Assembly (NCBI RefSeq): GCF_030548175.1
Contig: NZ_JAUORX010000003.1
Location: forward strand, 62,001 to 126,000
DNA: 64,000 bases
Direction of reading: 5' to 3'
DNA from: Cognatishimia sp. 1_MG-2023
Lineage (GTDB): Bacteria > Pseudomonadota > Alphaproteobacteria > Rhodobacterales > Rhodobacteraceae
In this document: one piece after another, positions 26,270-34,522 of the stretch
How positions within the stretch are numbered: the stretch's first letter is position 1
Layout of the letters: each line of letters opens with the position of its first letter
The notes under the pieces: generated by a model
What the model saw: the letters and a program-made list of their open reading frames with translations, nothing else
What the model was told of the DNA's origin: nothing
Databases searched by the model: none
Position numbers and translations under genes: made by a program

Positions 26270-27681
26270 GGCAAAATCGCTTCAAGCCGAATTGCTGCGA
26301 TCCGCTCAACCTGCCGGCAGGATTCTTGGAACTCTGTTTCGCTACTGTTGTCGATCCGTCGTTTAAATGCCCTAAGAATACTCGCTTTATCGTGGTCGCG
26401 GACGGCAATGATAAAGGGGAAACCGTGTTTCTTTACATATTCCGTGTTCAGGCTTTGAAAGGTGCTGCGCTCTTGATCCGTTAGCAAATCCAACCCGGCA
26501 CTTGCCTGTTCTGATGTGGACTCGTTGGTCAAAGCGCCAGCCGCAGCAAGTTTGCCTGCCAGATCAGGGTGGGCATTTAACACCTCTAGCTTTTGTGCCT
26601 TTGATGCACTGCGAAACACTCGCGCAAGAACACTGTGCAATCCAACCGCGGTGTCATGTGCTGGCCCCAGCTCCATGGCATGTGCGGCTTTGGCGATCCA
26701 AGCCGAATGCTCAAAGATACTGCCGAACTGTTGAACAAACCGATCCGCAGACATCTGACTTGGCCGTTCGATCCGTTCGTGCGGATGTGTTTTTGCCCAA
26801 TGCTCGGCAATCTCAATACGGCGCGGTGTCCAAACACCTTCAAACTCTTGTATGTATTCTATAAATTTCCGTAGCCCCGCGATCTTGCCGGGGCGCCCCA
26901 TCAAGCGGCAATGCAATCCGATGCTCATCATTTTGGGCTGACCATCGCGACCTTCGGCATAAAGTTCGTCAAAGGCGTCCTTTAAATAGGTAAAGAAATC
27001 TTGCCCCGTCACCCAACCCGGTGCCGTGGCAAACCGCATATCGTTGGCTTCTAGCGTGTAGGGGATGATCAGTTGATCCTGCTCACCATATTCACGCCAG
27101 TAAGGTAGATCATCGTCATACGTGTCTGAAATATAGTCAAAAAGACCAGTTTCAGCGACCAAGCGGACCGTGTTGTCGGAGCAGCGCCCCGTGTACCACC
27201 CCTGTGGTTGTTCCCCGACAACTTCGGTGTGTAAACGGATCGCTTCGGCAATAGCGGCGCGCTCTTCTGCTTCTGGCATGTCCTTATGTTCAATCCACTT
27301 CAACCCATGCGATGCAATTTCCCATCCAGCCGATTTCATCGCAGCCACTTGATCAGGGGAGCGGGCCAAGGCGGTCGCAACCCCATAAACAGTTACGGGG
27401 ATTTTCGCGCCTTCGAACAACCGATGCAAACGCCAGAACCCTGCGCGCCCACCGTATTCGTACATTGATTCCATGTTCCAATGCCGTTGTTCAGGCCACT
27501 GAGCCGCGCCGGGAATATCGCTAAGAAAGGCTTCAGACGCTGCGTCGCCATGCAGTACACAGTTTTCGCCACCTTCTTCGTAGTTCAGCACAAATTGAAC
27601 GGCGACGCGCGCGTGTCCTGGCCACTGAGCATCCGGTGGGGTTTGGCCATAGCCACGCATGTCTCTTGGGTATCTGTTCAT
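26266..27681 (-). CDS. puuE: Fusion: PuuE-type allantoinase + OHCU decarboxylase
   Basis: 471 residues. Residues 1 to about 305 are a polysaccharide-deacetylase-like PuuE allantoinase (YPRDMRGYGQTPPDAQWPGH, FVLNYEEGGENC, GWEIASHGLKW, GWYTGRCSDNT). Residues from about 310 are a 2-oxo-4-hydroxy-4-carboxy-5-ureidoimidazoline decarboxylase (UraD) with FEHSAWIAKAA, LNAHPDLAGKLA (catalytic His) and HGFPFIIAVRDHD. One polypeptide therefore decarboxylates OHCU to S-allantoin and then opens the ring to allantoate. The start has CGAGGAG upstream. It is coupled to allA. Confidence 0.92.
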   Translation of the reverse strand: MNRYPRDMRGYGQTPPDAQWPGHARVAVQFVLNYEEGGENCVLHGDAASEAFLSDIPGAAQWPEQRHWNMESMYEYGGRAGFWRLHRLFEGAKIPVTVYGVATALARSPDQVAAMKSAGWEIASHGLKWIEHKDMPEAEERAAIAEAIRLHTEVVGEQPQGWYTGRCSDNTVRLVAETGLFDYISDTYDDDLPYWREYGEQDQLIIPYTLEANDMRFATAPGWVTGQDFFTYLKDAFDELYAEGRDGQPKMMSIGLHCRLMGRPGKIAGLRKFIEYIQEFEGVWTPRRIEIAEHWAKTHPHERIERPSQMSADRFVQQFGSIFEHSAWIAKAAHAMELGPAHDTAVGLHSVLARVFRSASKAQKLEVLNAHPDLAGKLAAAGALTNESTSEQASAGLDLLTDQERSTFQSLNTEYVKKHGFPFIIAVRDHDKASILRAFKRRIDNSSETEFQESCRQVERIAAIRLEAILP

Positions 27682-27822
27682 CTCAGCTCTCCTCGGCGTT
27701 TAACTAACGCGACTTAGCGGCCGTTGTTTTCATCTTTATTTTGAAAGAGCTCATTGCATCTGTACAGTGGTCAAGAAGAATAACATTCGCTTTATGTAAT
27801 AAAGTATCTGGGGGGCTTAGAA

Positions 27823-28176
27823 ATGAGCGGTTATTTAACAACGCATGTTTTGGATACAGCACGGGGCTGTCCGGCCGAAGGCGTAAAGATTTCATTGTAT
27901 CGCGTAGATGAAGACCAGCGCGAATTCATAAGCGAGGCCGTAACCAATCCCGACGGGCGGACAGATTCACCTATATTGCCTAAAGAGCAATTCGCGATGG
28001 GGATTTATGAGTTGGTGTTTTCCTGCGGTGGCTACTTTCAAGGAAGCGGGCAGGCGGGTCGTTTACCTTTGTTCCTTGAGGAAATCCCTATTCGGTTTGG
28101 GATGAACGAAGAAAACCACTACCACGTACCGCTGTTGCTTTCTCCATACGGTTATTCAACCTACCGCGGTAGTTAG
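27823..28176 (+). CDS. uraH: 5-hydroxyisourate hydrolase
   Basis: 117 residues, transthyretin-like. The N-terminal LTTHVLDTARGCPAEGV and the C-terminal YHVPLLLSPYGYSTYRGS carry the catalytic His residues and the YRGS ending that separates HIU hydrolases from transthyretins. It opens 5-hydroxyisourate to OHCU, the step between PuuD and the UraD domain. It is divergent from the puuE fusion across a 141-base promoter region, and its stop interlocks with that of the LysR gene (TTAG). Confidence 0.93.
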   Translation: MSGYLTTHVLDTARGCPAEGVKISLYRVDEDQREFISEAVTNPDGRTDSPILPKEQFAMGIYELVFSCGGYFQGSGQAGRLPLFLEEIPIRFGMNEENHYHVPLLLSPYGYSTYRGS

Positions 28177-29087
28177 GCCCTTATTTCCTTCAGTGCGGCT
28201 GTGATTTTGGTTGCCATGAAATCAATCAGCAAACGGGTTTTGGGATCCTGATGTCTGCGGTGAGTGTAAAGACAGGCGAGTTGCACCGGAACAGGTGGGA
28301 ACTCTGTTAGTACTGGTATCAACGCTCCGGACTCTAAGTGAGGGGCGACTTCGAAATAGGGTTTTAATACAATTCCGTGTCCGTCGAGCGCCCAATTTGT
28401 AAGCACGTCGCCGTCATCTGTCTCAAACGGTCCTGTTACGGCAATCTTTTTAACGCCCTCTGGTGTTTGGAGCGGCCATTGAAATTCCGGCGCGCCGGGG
28501 TAACGTAGGTTCAGGCAGGCGTGGCTACCATCCGCGAGGCTTTCGGGATCGGTTGGATCCCCCTTTTCTTGCAAGTACTTAGGTGCCGCACAAAGTAGGC
28601 GAGGGCAGTCGGCGATTTTGCGTATTTTTAAGGTGCTGTCCTGGGGAAGGCCCAAGAAAAACGCGACATCCAAACCTTCGGCCGTAAGGTCAAGCTTACG
28701 ATCTGAGAGCCTAAGGCGAAGGTCGATTAACGGAAATTCTTCTTTGAAAGCAGGGACATGGGGCGCGATAAATCGTCGACCTAAACCGAGAGGGGCCGCG
28801 ACAAACAATGAACCGCGGGGGCTTTGGGTGACGGACTGTACATCAGCTTCGGCGTTTTCGACGGCCTGCAGGATTTTGCAGGCGCCGGTATAAAACAACT
28901 CACCTTGTTCAGTGGGGTTCAGTTGTCGCGTAGTACGTTGAAAAAGCCTAACATTTAGCCGATCTTCGAGTTGTGCAATACGGCTGCTGGCAACGGCGGC
29001 AGAGATTCTTTGGTCTCTGGCGGCTGCAGACATGTTGCGGAGCTCGTAGACTCGGACGAAGGTTTGGATATTCTCGAAGTAGGACAT
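28173..29087 (-). CDS. LysR-family transcriptional regulator of the uricolytic cluster
   Basis: 304 residues. The N-terminal winged helix reads FENIQTFVRVYELRNMSAAA with RIAQLEDRLNVRLFQRTTRQ, and the effector domain follows (LFVAAPLGLGRRFIAPHVPA, GLDVAFFLGLP). It is divergent from puuD with a 95-base intergenic region, the classic arrangement for a LysR regulator and its target. Control of urate catabolism is inferred from position only; the effector might be urate or an intermediate. Confidence 0.85.
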   Translation of the reverse strand: MSYFENIQTFVRVYELRNMSAAARDQRISAAVASSRIAQLEDRLNVRLFQRTTRQLNPTEQGELFYTGACKILQAVENAEADVQSVTQSPRGSLFVAAPLGLGRRFIAPHVPAFKEEFPLIDLRLRLSDRKLDLTAEGLDVAFFLGLPQDSTLKIRKIADCPRLLCAAPKYLQEKGDPTDPESLADGSHACLNLRYPGAPEFQWPLQTPEGVKKIAVTGPFETDDGDVLTNWALDGHGIVLKPYFEVAPHLESGALIPVLTEFPPVPVQLACLYTHRRHQDPKTRLLIDFMATKITAALKEIRA

Positions 29088-29182
29088 TGTTTGGATTTAC
29101 TTGAAACTGTTCGGGTTTATTTGAGGATAGCTGAAAATAACGTGCTGCGCTAGAGTGACAATAAAACAGGTTAGGTCGAAAT

Positions 29183-30418
29183 ATGTTTGAAATTCCAATA
29201 CTTTACGAATGGTTGGCCTTTGCTGTGCGCTGGGTGCACGTGATAACGGCGATCGCTTGGATTGGGTCTTCGTTCTATTTTATCGCTCTGGACCTTGGAT
29301 TGAACCGAAGCGGCGACTTTGGCGGGGCGGATGGCGAAGAGTGGCAGGTGCATGGAGGCGGATTTTACCATGTTCGCAAGTACTTAGTCGCGCCAGAAGC
29401 GATGCCAGAGCATCTAACCTGGTTCAAATGGGAGAGCTATTCGACATGGCTGTCCGGTTTTGCGCTGTTGATGGTGGTGTATTGGATGGGCGGCGAGCTG
29501 TTCCTGATTGATGCCAATAAGTCTAACCTATTGCTGTGGCAGGGAATTTTGCTATCGGCCGCCGTGTTGACGATTGGTTGGGTTGTTTATGACTTCCTGT
29601 GCAAATCACCGCTTGCGAAACATCCGACCGTTTTGATGGTTCTGCTGTTTTGTCTTTTGGTTGTAATGGGTTACGGGTTAAATCAGGTGTTCACCGGGCG
29701 GGCTATGATGCTGCACCTTGGGGCCTTTACCGCGACGATCATGACGGCCAATGTTTTTTTTATTATCATGCCAAATCAACGGGTTGTGGTCGCTGACTTG
29801 CAAGCAGGGCGTGTGCCGGATGCGAAATATGGAAAGATCGCGAAATTGCGGTCGACGCATAACAATTACCTGACGCTTCCCGTTATTTTCTTAATGTTAT
29901 CAAATCACTACCCGCTGGCATTTGCGACTCAGTACAATTGGATCATCGCGGCGCTGGTGTTTTTGATGGGGGTGACCATCCGACATTTCTTTAATTCCAT
30001 GCATGCCAAGAAGGGCATGCAGTGGTGGACGTGGTGCGTTACTGCGATTTTGTTTATTCTTATCATGTGGTTATCTAGTGCAGGGCCCGTTGTGAAACCG
30101 TTAGAAGAGGCAGAGTTGGATATGCCTGCCGCCGGGGTGCAATTTGCAGAAGCTGAGGGATTTCAGCAGGTTAGCGATATTGTGTTGGGACGTTGTTCTA
30201 TGTGCCACGCACGCGAGCCAAGTTGGGACGGTATCCATCGAGCGCCAAAGGGTATCTTATTGGAAACACAGGGAGAAATCGCCGTGAATGCGCAGGCGAT
30301 TTATGTCCATGCGGGCGTGACTGACGCCATGCCACCCGCGAATGTAAGCTGGATGGAACCGGATGAACGCGCAGCGATTGTGGCGTGGTTCAAAGCGGCG
30401 GGGCGCACGCCGGGGTAA
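29183..30418 (+). CDS. puuD: Membrane urate oxidase/hydroxylase with C-terminal cytochrome c
   Basis: 411 residues. About eight hydrophobic segments span residues 10-310, starting WLAFAVRWVHVITAIAWIGS. A C-terminal periplasmic cytochrome c domain has the haem motif C338-S-M-C341-H342 and a likely axial Met in TDAMPPANVSWM. This is the membrane-bound urate oxidase of Rhodobacterales and relatives, which passes electrons to the respiratory chain rather than making peroxide. The product, 5-hydroxyisourate, goes to UraH. It is transcribed divergently from the LysR gene. Confidence 0.93.
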   Translation: MFEIPILYEWLAFAVRWVHVITAIAWIGSSFYFIALDLGLNRSGDFGGADGEEWQVHGGGFYHVRKYLVAPEAMPEHLTWFKWESYSTWLSGFALLMVVYWMGGELFLIDANKSNLLLWQGILLSAAVLTIGWVVYDFLCKSPLAKHPTVLMVLLFCLLVVMGYGLNQVFTGRAMMLHLGAFTATIMTANVFFIIMPNQRVVVADLQAGRVPDAKYGKIAKLRSTHNNYLTLPVIFLMLSNHYPLAFATQYNWIIAALVFLMGVTIRHFFNSMHAKKGMQWWTWCVTAILFILIMWLSSAGPVVKPLEEAELDMPAAGVQFAEAEGFQQVSDIVLGRCSMCHAREPSWDGIHRAPKGILLETQGEIAVNAQAIYVHAGVTDAMPPANVSWMEPDERAAIVAWFKAAGRTPG

Positions 30419-30427
30419 CATTCGGTA

Positions 30428-30468
30428 AATGTGAGTTTCGTACGTTTCGGTGCTTGAAACGTACGATT
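30428..30468 (+). repeat. 41-nt hairpin repeat, copy 2
   Basis: TCGTACGTTTC (30438-30448), a 7-base loop and GAAACGTACGA (30456-30466) form a perfect 11-bp stem inside a 41-nt element. It matches the 58363 copy at about 34 of 41 positions. It lies ten bases after the puuD stop. Confidence 0.7.
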
Positions 30469-30502
30469 CGAGATCGACGCGTTTGGCGCGCCGTTTGGAT
30501 TT

Positions 30503-30525
30503 GAGTATTTTTGGAAAGGTGATGC
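30503..30525 (+). repeat. Dispersed GAGTATTTTT-type motif, copy 3
   Basis: GAGTATTTTTGGAAAGGTGA followed by TGC: the same motif as at 7473, with one base changed in the GAAAGATGA part. It is immediately followed by the 30527 stem-loop. Confidence 0.5.
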
Positions 30526-30526
30526 A

Positions 30527-30542
30527 GGGGCGGTAGCGCCCC
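30527..30542. terminator. Stem-loop between convergent genes
   Basis: GGGGCG, a 4-base loop and CGCCCC. No T run is present; it may stabilise 3' ends of puuD or of the convergent gene. Confidence 0.4.
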
Positions 30543-30558
30543 GGCAGCATTGTTGCGC

Positions 30559-31077
30559 TTATTTGCGGTAAAAGAAGATCGGCGCGTTAGTGAAATCTTC
30601 ATGTGTTCCAGCCAAAGCTACGAACTCAGGCGCGTTCAGCACCTCCCACATGTACCAGCGACCGCGCTCGCGGTAGACGATGAGTGTGAGGGGGCGGGCA
30701 TCGCTGAAGAGCGTTTTTACGAGGGAGGAGTCGATTGGCATGATGCCATAGATACGGCCGGTTTCAGTTTTGGAGAACTTCATGGGCGCGCCGGGGCGGA
30801 AATAGTAATTTGGGTCGGCCTTCATCACTTCTTGGGCGAAGGGCAGTAGGGTGTAGTCGATCTTGCCAAGGGATGTGCCAGCCATCAACGCGAGCTTGTG
30901 CATGACCTGAGGTTCCGACAGGTCTGCCATGGTATAGACGTCAGCCTTGTGCGATGCCTCGACATAGCTTTTGACCATATTGGCCATATTGCGCCAGTCA
31001 CGTTGGGTTAGGGTTTCGGCAGAGGCTGTTGATGCCAGAATGAGTAAACTGGCCAAGAGCGCAGAAAGGCGTTTCAT
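30559..31077 (-). CDS. Secreted protein of unknown function
   Basis: 172 residues from ATG 31077, which has GAGGA upstream and begins a clear signal peptide (MKRLSALLASLLILASTASA, cleavage after SASA-type site). The mature part has no cysteines or repeats; segments such as RDWRNMANMVKSYVEASHKA and LTLIVYRERGRWYMWEVLNA suggest a compact alpha/beta domain of the SnoaL/NTF2-like kind, but I do not recognise the family. It is probably periplasmic. It is a single gene, convergent with puuD. Confidence 0.7.
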   Translation of the reverse strand: MKRLSALLASLLILASTASAETLTQRDWRNMANMVKSYVEASHKADVYTMADLSEPQVMHKLALMAGTSLGKIDYTLLPFAQEVMKADPNYYFRPGAPMKFSKTETGRIYGIMPIDSSLVKTLFSDARPLTLIVYRERGRWYMWEVLNAPEFVALAGTHEDFTNAPIFFYRK

Positions 31078-31170
31078 AAAATCCTCATTAATCAAATGTT
31101 TACCGGACCTTACGAGGGCTCGTTTATTTGGTCAATGCGGGGATAATGGATTGAGAGGCGCGATGGCGTT

Positions 31171-31188
31171 GCCGGGCTGAAGCCCGGC
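31171..31188. repeat. REP-like palindrome
   Basis: GCCGGGCTGAAGCCCGGC is a perfect 8-bp stem with a 2-base loop, flanked by GCGTT and CTACAG. This resembles REP elements found between genes in many proteobacteria. It is 28 bases past the parE stop. Confidence 0.5.
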
Positions 31189-31216
31189 CTACAGTTTGTT
31201 GCGAAGAAGGCGGGTC

Positions 31217-33172
31217 TTAGACGTCCAGTTCCTCGACAAACCGGGCGTTTTCTTGGATGTATTCAAACCGTTTCTCTGGTTTTTTGCCCATCAGGCGTTC
31301 GACCAGATCGCCGGTTTCGCCGGGTTCGTCCTCGTCGATGGTGACGCGGATGAGCTTCCGCGAAGTTGGGTCCATCGTGGTTTCTTTAAGGTCTTTTGCG
31401 TCCATCTCGCCAAGACCCTTAAAGCGGGAGACGTCGATTTTGCCTTTGCCGCCAAGGCCCTTTTCCAGAAGCGCGTCGCGCTCTGCTTCGTCGGTGCAAT
31501 ACACGCGTTTCGCGCCTTGGGTTAGGCGGAAGAGCGGTGGGCAAGCGAGGTAGAGGTGACCTTGGTCGATCATCGGGCGCATTTGGGTGAAGAAGAAGGT
31601 CATCAAAAGCGCGGCAATGTGGGCCCCGTCAACATCCGCATCGGTCATGATGATGATCTTGTCGTAGCGCAGATCGTCGGTGCTGAATTTTGAGCCAAGG
31701 CTCACACCCAGCGCTTGGGTGAGGTCGCTGATCTCGGCGTTGGTGCCGAGTTTATTGGAGGCCGCGCCAAGAACGTTGAGGATTTTACCACGCAGGGGCA
31801 GAAGCGCCTGGTTTTTGCGGTTGCGGGCCATTTTGGCAGAGCCGCCCGCGGAGTCACCCTCGACAATAAAGAGTTCAGTGCCGTCGCGGTTGGTGGCCGA
31901 GCAATCGACCAGCTTGCCGGGCAGGCGTAGCTTTTTCGTTGCGGTTTTGCGTTGGGTTTCTTTTTCTTGTTTGCGGCGCAGGCGTTCCTCGGCGCGCAGC
32001 ACAAGGAAGTCGAGAATGGCGCCAGCGGATTTGTTGTTGGCGGCGAGCCAGTTGTCAAAGTGGTCGCGGACCGAGTTTTCGACCATGCGCTGCGCTTCGA
32101 CGGTGGCAAGGCGGTCTTTTGTTTGGCCAACGAATTCCGGTTCGCGGATAAAGCAGGACACGAGGGCGCCGGCCCCTGTGGTCAGATCCTCGCGGGTGAT
32201 GGTCGCGGCTTTTTTGTTGTTTACGAGTTCGCCGTAGGCCTTGATGCCTTTTAGGATGGCGGCCCAGAACCCGGCCTCGTGCGTGCCGCCCTCGGGTGTG
32301 GGGACGGTGTTACAGTAGGATTGGATGAAGCCGTCGCGGGCCGGGGTCCAGTTGATGGCCCATTCGACTTTGCCCGGTGCGCTGAATTTTTCGAAGGAAA
32401 CCGTGCCGGTGAAGGGCTGGTCGGAATAGGTTGTGGAGCCTTCGAGGGTTTCGTTGAGGTAATCCGCGAGGCCGCCGGGGAAGTGGAACTTGGCCTCAAG
32501 CGGGGTGTCGCCGTCAACGATGGCAGTTTTCCAGCGGATTTCGACGCCAGAAAAGAGGTACGCCTTGGAGCGGGCCATTTTGAACAGGCGGGATGGTTTG
32601 AGTTTGAGCTTACCGAAGATTTCAGCATCTGGATGGAAGGTGACCGAGGTGCCGCGGCGGTTTGGGGCTGCGCCGACTTTGGCGAGCGGGGCTTGGGGCA
32701 CGCCACGGGAGAATTCCATCGCGTAGAGTTCTTTGTTGCGGGCGACTTCGACGCGCAGGTGATCGGAGAGGGCGTTTACAACAGACGAGCCAACGCCGTG
32801 CAGACCGCCAGATGTTTCATAGCTGTCGCCCGAGAATTTGCCGCCTGCGTTCAGAGTGCAAAAGATGATTTCGAGCGCGGATTTGCTAGGGTCTTTGGGG
32901 TGCGGGTCGGTTGGAATGCCGCGCCCGTTGTCGCGTACCGAGACGTGGCCGTTTTCATGCAGCTCGATTTCGATCCATGTGGCGTGGCCTGCGACGGCTT
33001 CGTCCATGGAGTTATCGACGATCTCGGCAACCATGTGATGCAGCGCCCGGTCATCCTTGCCGCCGATGTACATGCCCGGCCGGAGGCGGACGTGTTCCAT
33101 ATCCTCGAGGACTTGGATCGAGGAGGCGTCATAGGAGTTTTCCGTTTTGGTATCTGCAAGGAGATCGGTCAT
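31217..33172 (-). CDS. parE: DNA topoisomerase IV subunit B
   Basis: 651 residues from ATG 33172; a 20-residue longer frame is unlikely because it lacks a site. GHKL ATPase motifs are present (AEIVDNSMDEAVAGHA, VRDNGRGIPTDPHP, GLHGVGSSVVNALS), then the TOPRIM domain with EGDSAGGSAKMARNRKNQAL and ITDADVDGAHI-like MTDADVDGAHIAALLMTFF. The length and the absence of the GyrB insertion favour ParE over GyrB. It pairs with ParC (elsewhere) to decatenate chromosomes. Confidence 0.92.
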   Translation of the reverse strand: MTDLLADTKTENSYDASSIQVLEDMEHVRLRPGMYIGGKDDRALHHMVAEIVDNSMDEAVAGHATWIEIELHENGHVSVRDNGRGIPTDPHPKDPSKSALEIIFCTLNAGGKFSGDSYETSGGLHGVGSSVVNALSDHLRVEVARNKELYAMEFSRGVPQAPLAKVGAAPNRRGTSVTFHPDAEIFGKLKLKPSRLFKMARSKAYLFSGVEIRWKTAIVDGDTPLEAKFHFPGGLADYLNETLEGSTTYSDQPFTGTVSFEKFSAPGKVEWAINWTPARDGFIQSYCNTVPTPEGGTHEAGFWAAILKGIKAYGELVNNKKAATITREDLTTGAGALVSCFIREPEFVGQTKDRLATVEAQRMVENSVRDHFDNWLAANNKSAGAILDFLVLRAEERLRRKQEKETQRKTATKKLRLPGKLVDCSATNRDGTELFIVEGDSAGGSAKMARNRKNQALLPLRGKILNVLGAASNKLGTNAEISDLTQALGVSLGSKFSTDDLRYDKIIIMTDADVDGAHIAALLMTFFFTQMRPMIDQGHLYLACPPLFRLTQGAKRVYCTDEAERDALLEKGLGGKGKIDVSRFKGLGEMDAKDLKETTMDPTSRKLIRVTIDEDEPGETGDLVERLMGKKPEKRFEYIQENARFVEELDV

Positions 33173-33420
33173 GCGCTGCTCTTTTTGCTTATCATTGTTA
33201 CGCATTATTTCACTGCAATGGCTTTGGGGCAAGAGCGGTGGTGGGGTGGAAAAATTCTATTTTTTTAGGGGGTAAGGGATCAGTTGGGGTATTTCCGCCA
33301 AATCGAAGGTTAATGAAGTGTTAACGGCGCGTTGTTTTTAAAGCATTTTTTTGTTGCAATATGAGACTTGTGAACGCAGGGTTGTTGAAATAGGCAATAT
33401 ACACCCCAGAGGAGAGTGTC

Positions 33421-34401
33421 ATGGTATGGAATGACACCATGGGATCCGTGGGCCGTACACAAGGCCCCGCCGCACGTGAAAGCGAACGGAAAGAAAAGGA
33501 TCAACAAAGGCGGGCGATGGAGCGATCCAACGCCAAGGACCTGAATGAGCTTGATAGCTACATTCGGCATATTACTGGTTTGCACCACGAAACGATCAAG
33601 GTCATAGATTGGCAGGCACTGGCTGCGAAACCTGCGCCATTGGCCCCAGAAATGGATTTAACCAACTCTGAGAATGTCAGACGGCAGTTGGCGCAGCATG
33701 AGGCTGGCTTTGTTGAATGGTTGATGGGACGGGGAAAGCAGACGCGTGCGGCGCTTGAGCGGGCGCTTGATTTAGCGAGATCCCGTCAGCACCGTGAAAT
33801 TCTGGCAAAACTTGCCCCTTATCATAGCCTTGTGCAGGCTTGGGAAACGGAACAAGCGGTTTGCCATGGTGTGATGACAGGCGATGATGGTGCTATGTTG
33901 AGCGTGATCAAAAGCCAGCAAACGCTTACGAAAATTCATAAGCTTGGGCGTGGGTTGGGGTTTTCGGTGCAAGGGGGCGTCGTTCATGCGGTGCTGTCAC
34001 TGCATAAGACCAATATCGTGCCTGACTTTCAGTTTAAATACATGCCCAGCGGCAAGCTGACTGAGGTAAAGATGCCTCGGGAAAAGACAATGAAGCTGTA
34101 TCGGGCCTATGCGTCGAGCGCCGTTTTGAAAGTGGCGTCGGATTTGTTCCGCGTTATTCCACGCGAAAGCGTGATTGTGTCCTGTGTGGCGCCTTGTCAT
34201 GTGGCTGATAGCGACTACGACGAGGAATGGCCGGTTCTTTCTGTAAGGTTTAATCGCCGCGATGTGATGGCCTTGCCGATGGACCGCACCGATCCTGTTC
34301 AGGCGATGCGGCTGTTTAATGTGGCCGAAGCGTTTCATCCGATCCATGGGTTTGGGCGGATCGCGCCGATCTTGGATATTCCGGTTCGGATGGCGATCTG
34401 A
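33421..34401 (+). CDS. Uncharacterised 326-residue protein
   Basis: The start is clear (GAGGAGAG before the ATG). The N-terminal 50 residues are highly charged (ARESERKEKDQQRRAMERSN), followed by a helical domain with DLNELDSYIRHITGLHHETI. A C-terminal domain has FKYMPSGKLTEVKMPREK and LYRAYASSAVLKVASDLFR, a pattern I have seen in unannotated proteins of Gram-positive bacteria but cannot name. There is no signal peptide or membrane segment. It is alone between parE and a PLP decarboxylase, with a divergent promoter region of 248 bases to parE. Confidence 0.65.
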   Translation: MVWNDTMGSVGRTQGPAARESERKEKDQQRRAMERSNAKDLNELDSYIRHITGLHHETIKVIDWQALAAKPAPLAPEMDLTNSENVRRQLAQHEAGFVEWLMGRGKQTRAALERALDLARSRQHREILAKLAPYHSLVQAWETEQAVCHGVMTGDDGAMLSVIKSQQTLTKIHKLGRGLGFSVQGGVVHAVLSLHKTNIVPDFQFKYMPSGKLTEVKMPREKTMKLYRAYASSAVLKVASDLFRVIPRESVIVSCVAPCHVADSDYDEEWPVLSVRFNRRDVMALPMDRTDPVQAMRLFNVAEAFHPIHGFGRIAPILDIPVRMAI

Positions 34402-34522
34402 CGAGACGATTGGCGTTCCGAAGCTGCGACGCTGTGTTCCTCCCTTCGCGCAGTTTCGGGATGCGTTTGTCTTGGCCGTGTAGTAGACCCCACGCAACAA
34501 TATGACGTGTGGAGGCCTGCGT

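Noticed and set aside
32279-33268. 329-codon open frame antisense to parE
   Set aside because: No domain; parE is unambiguous on the minus strand.
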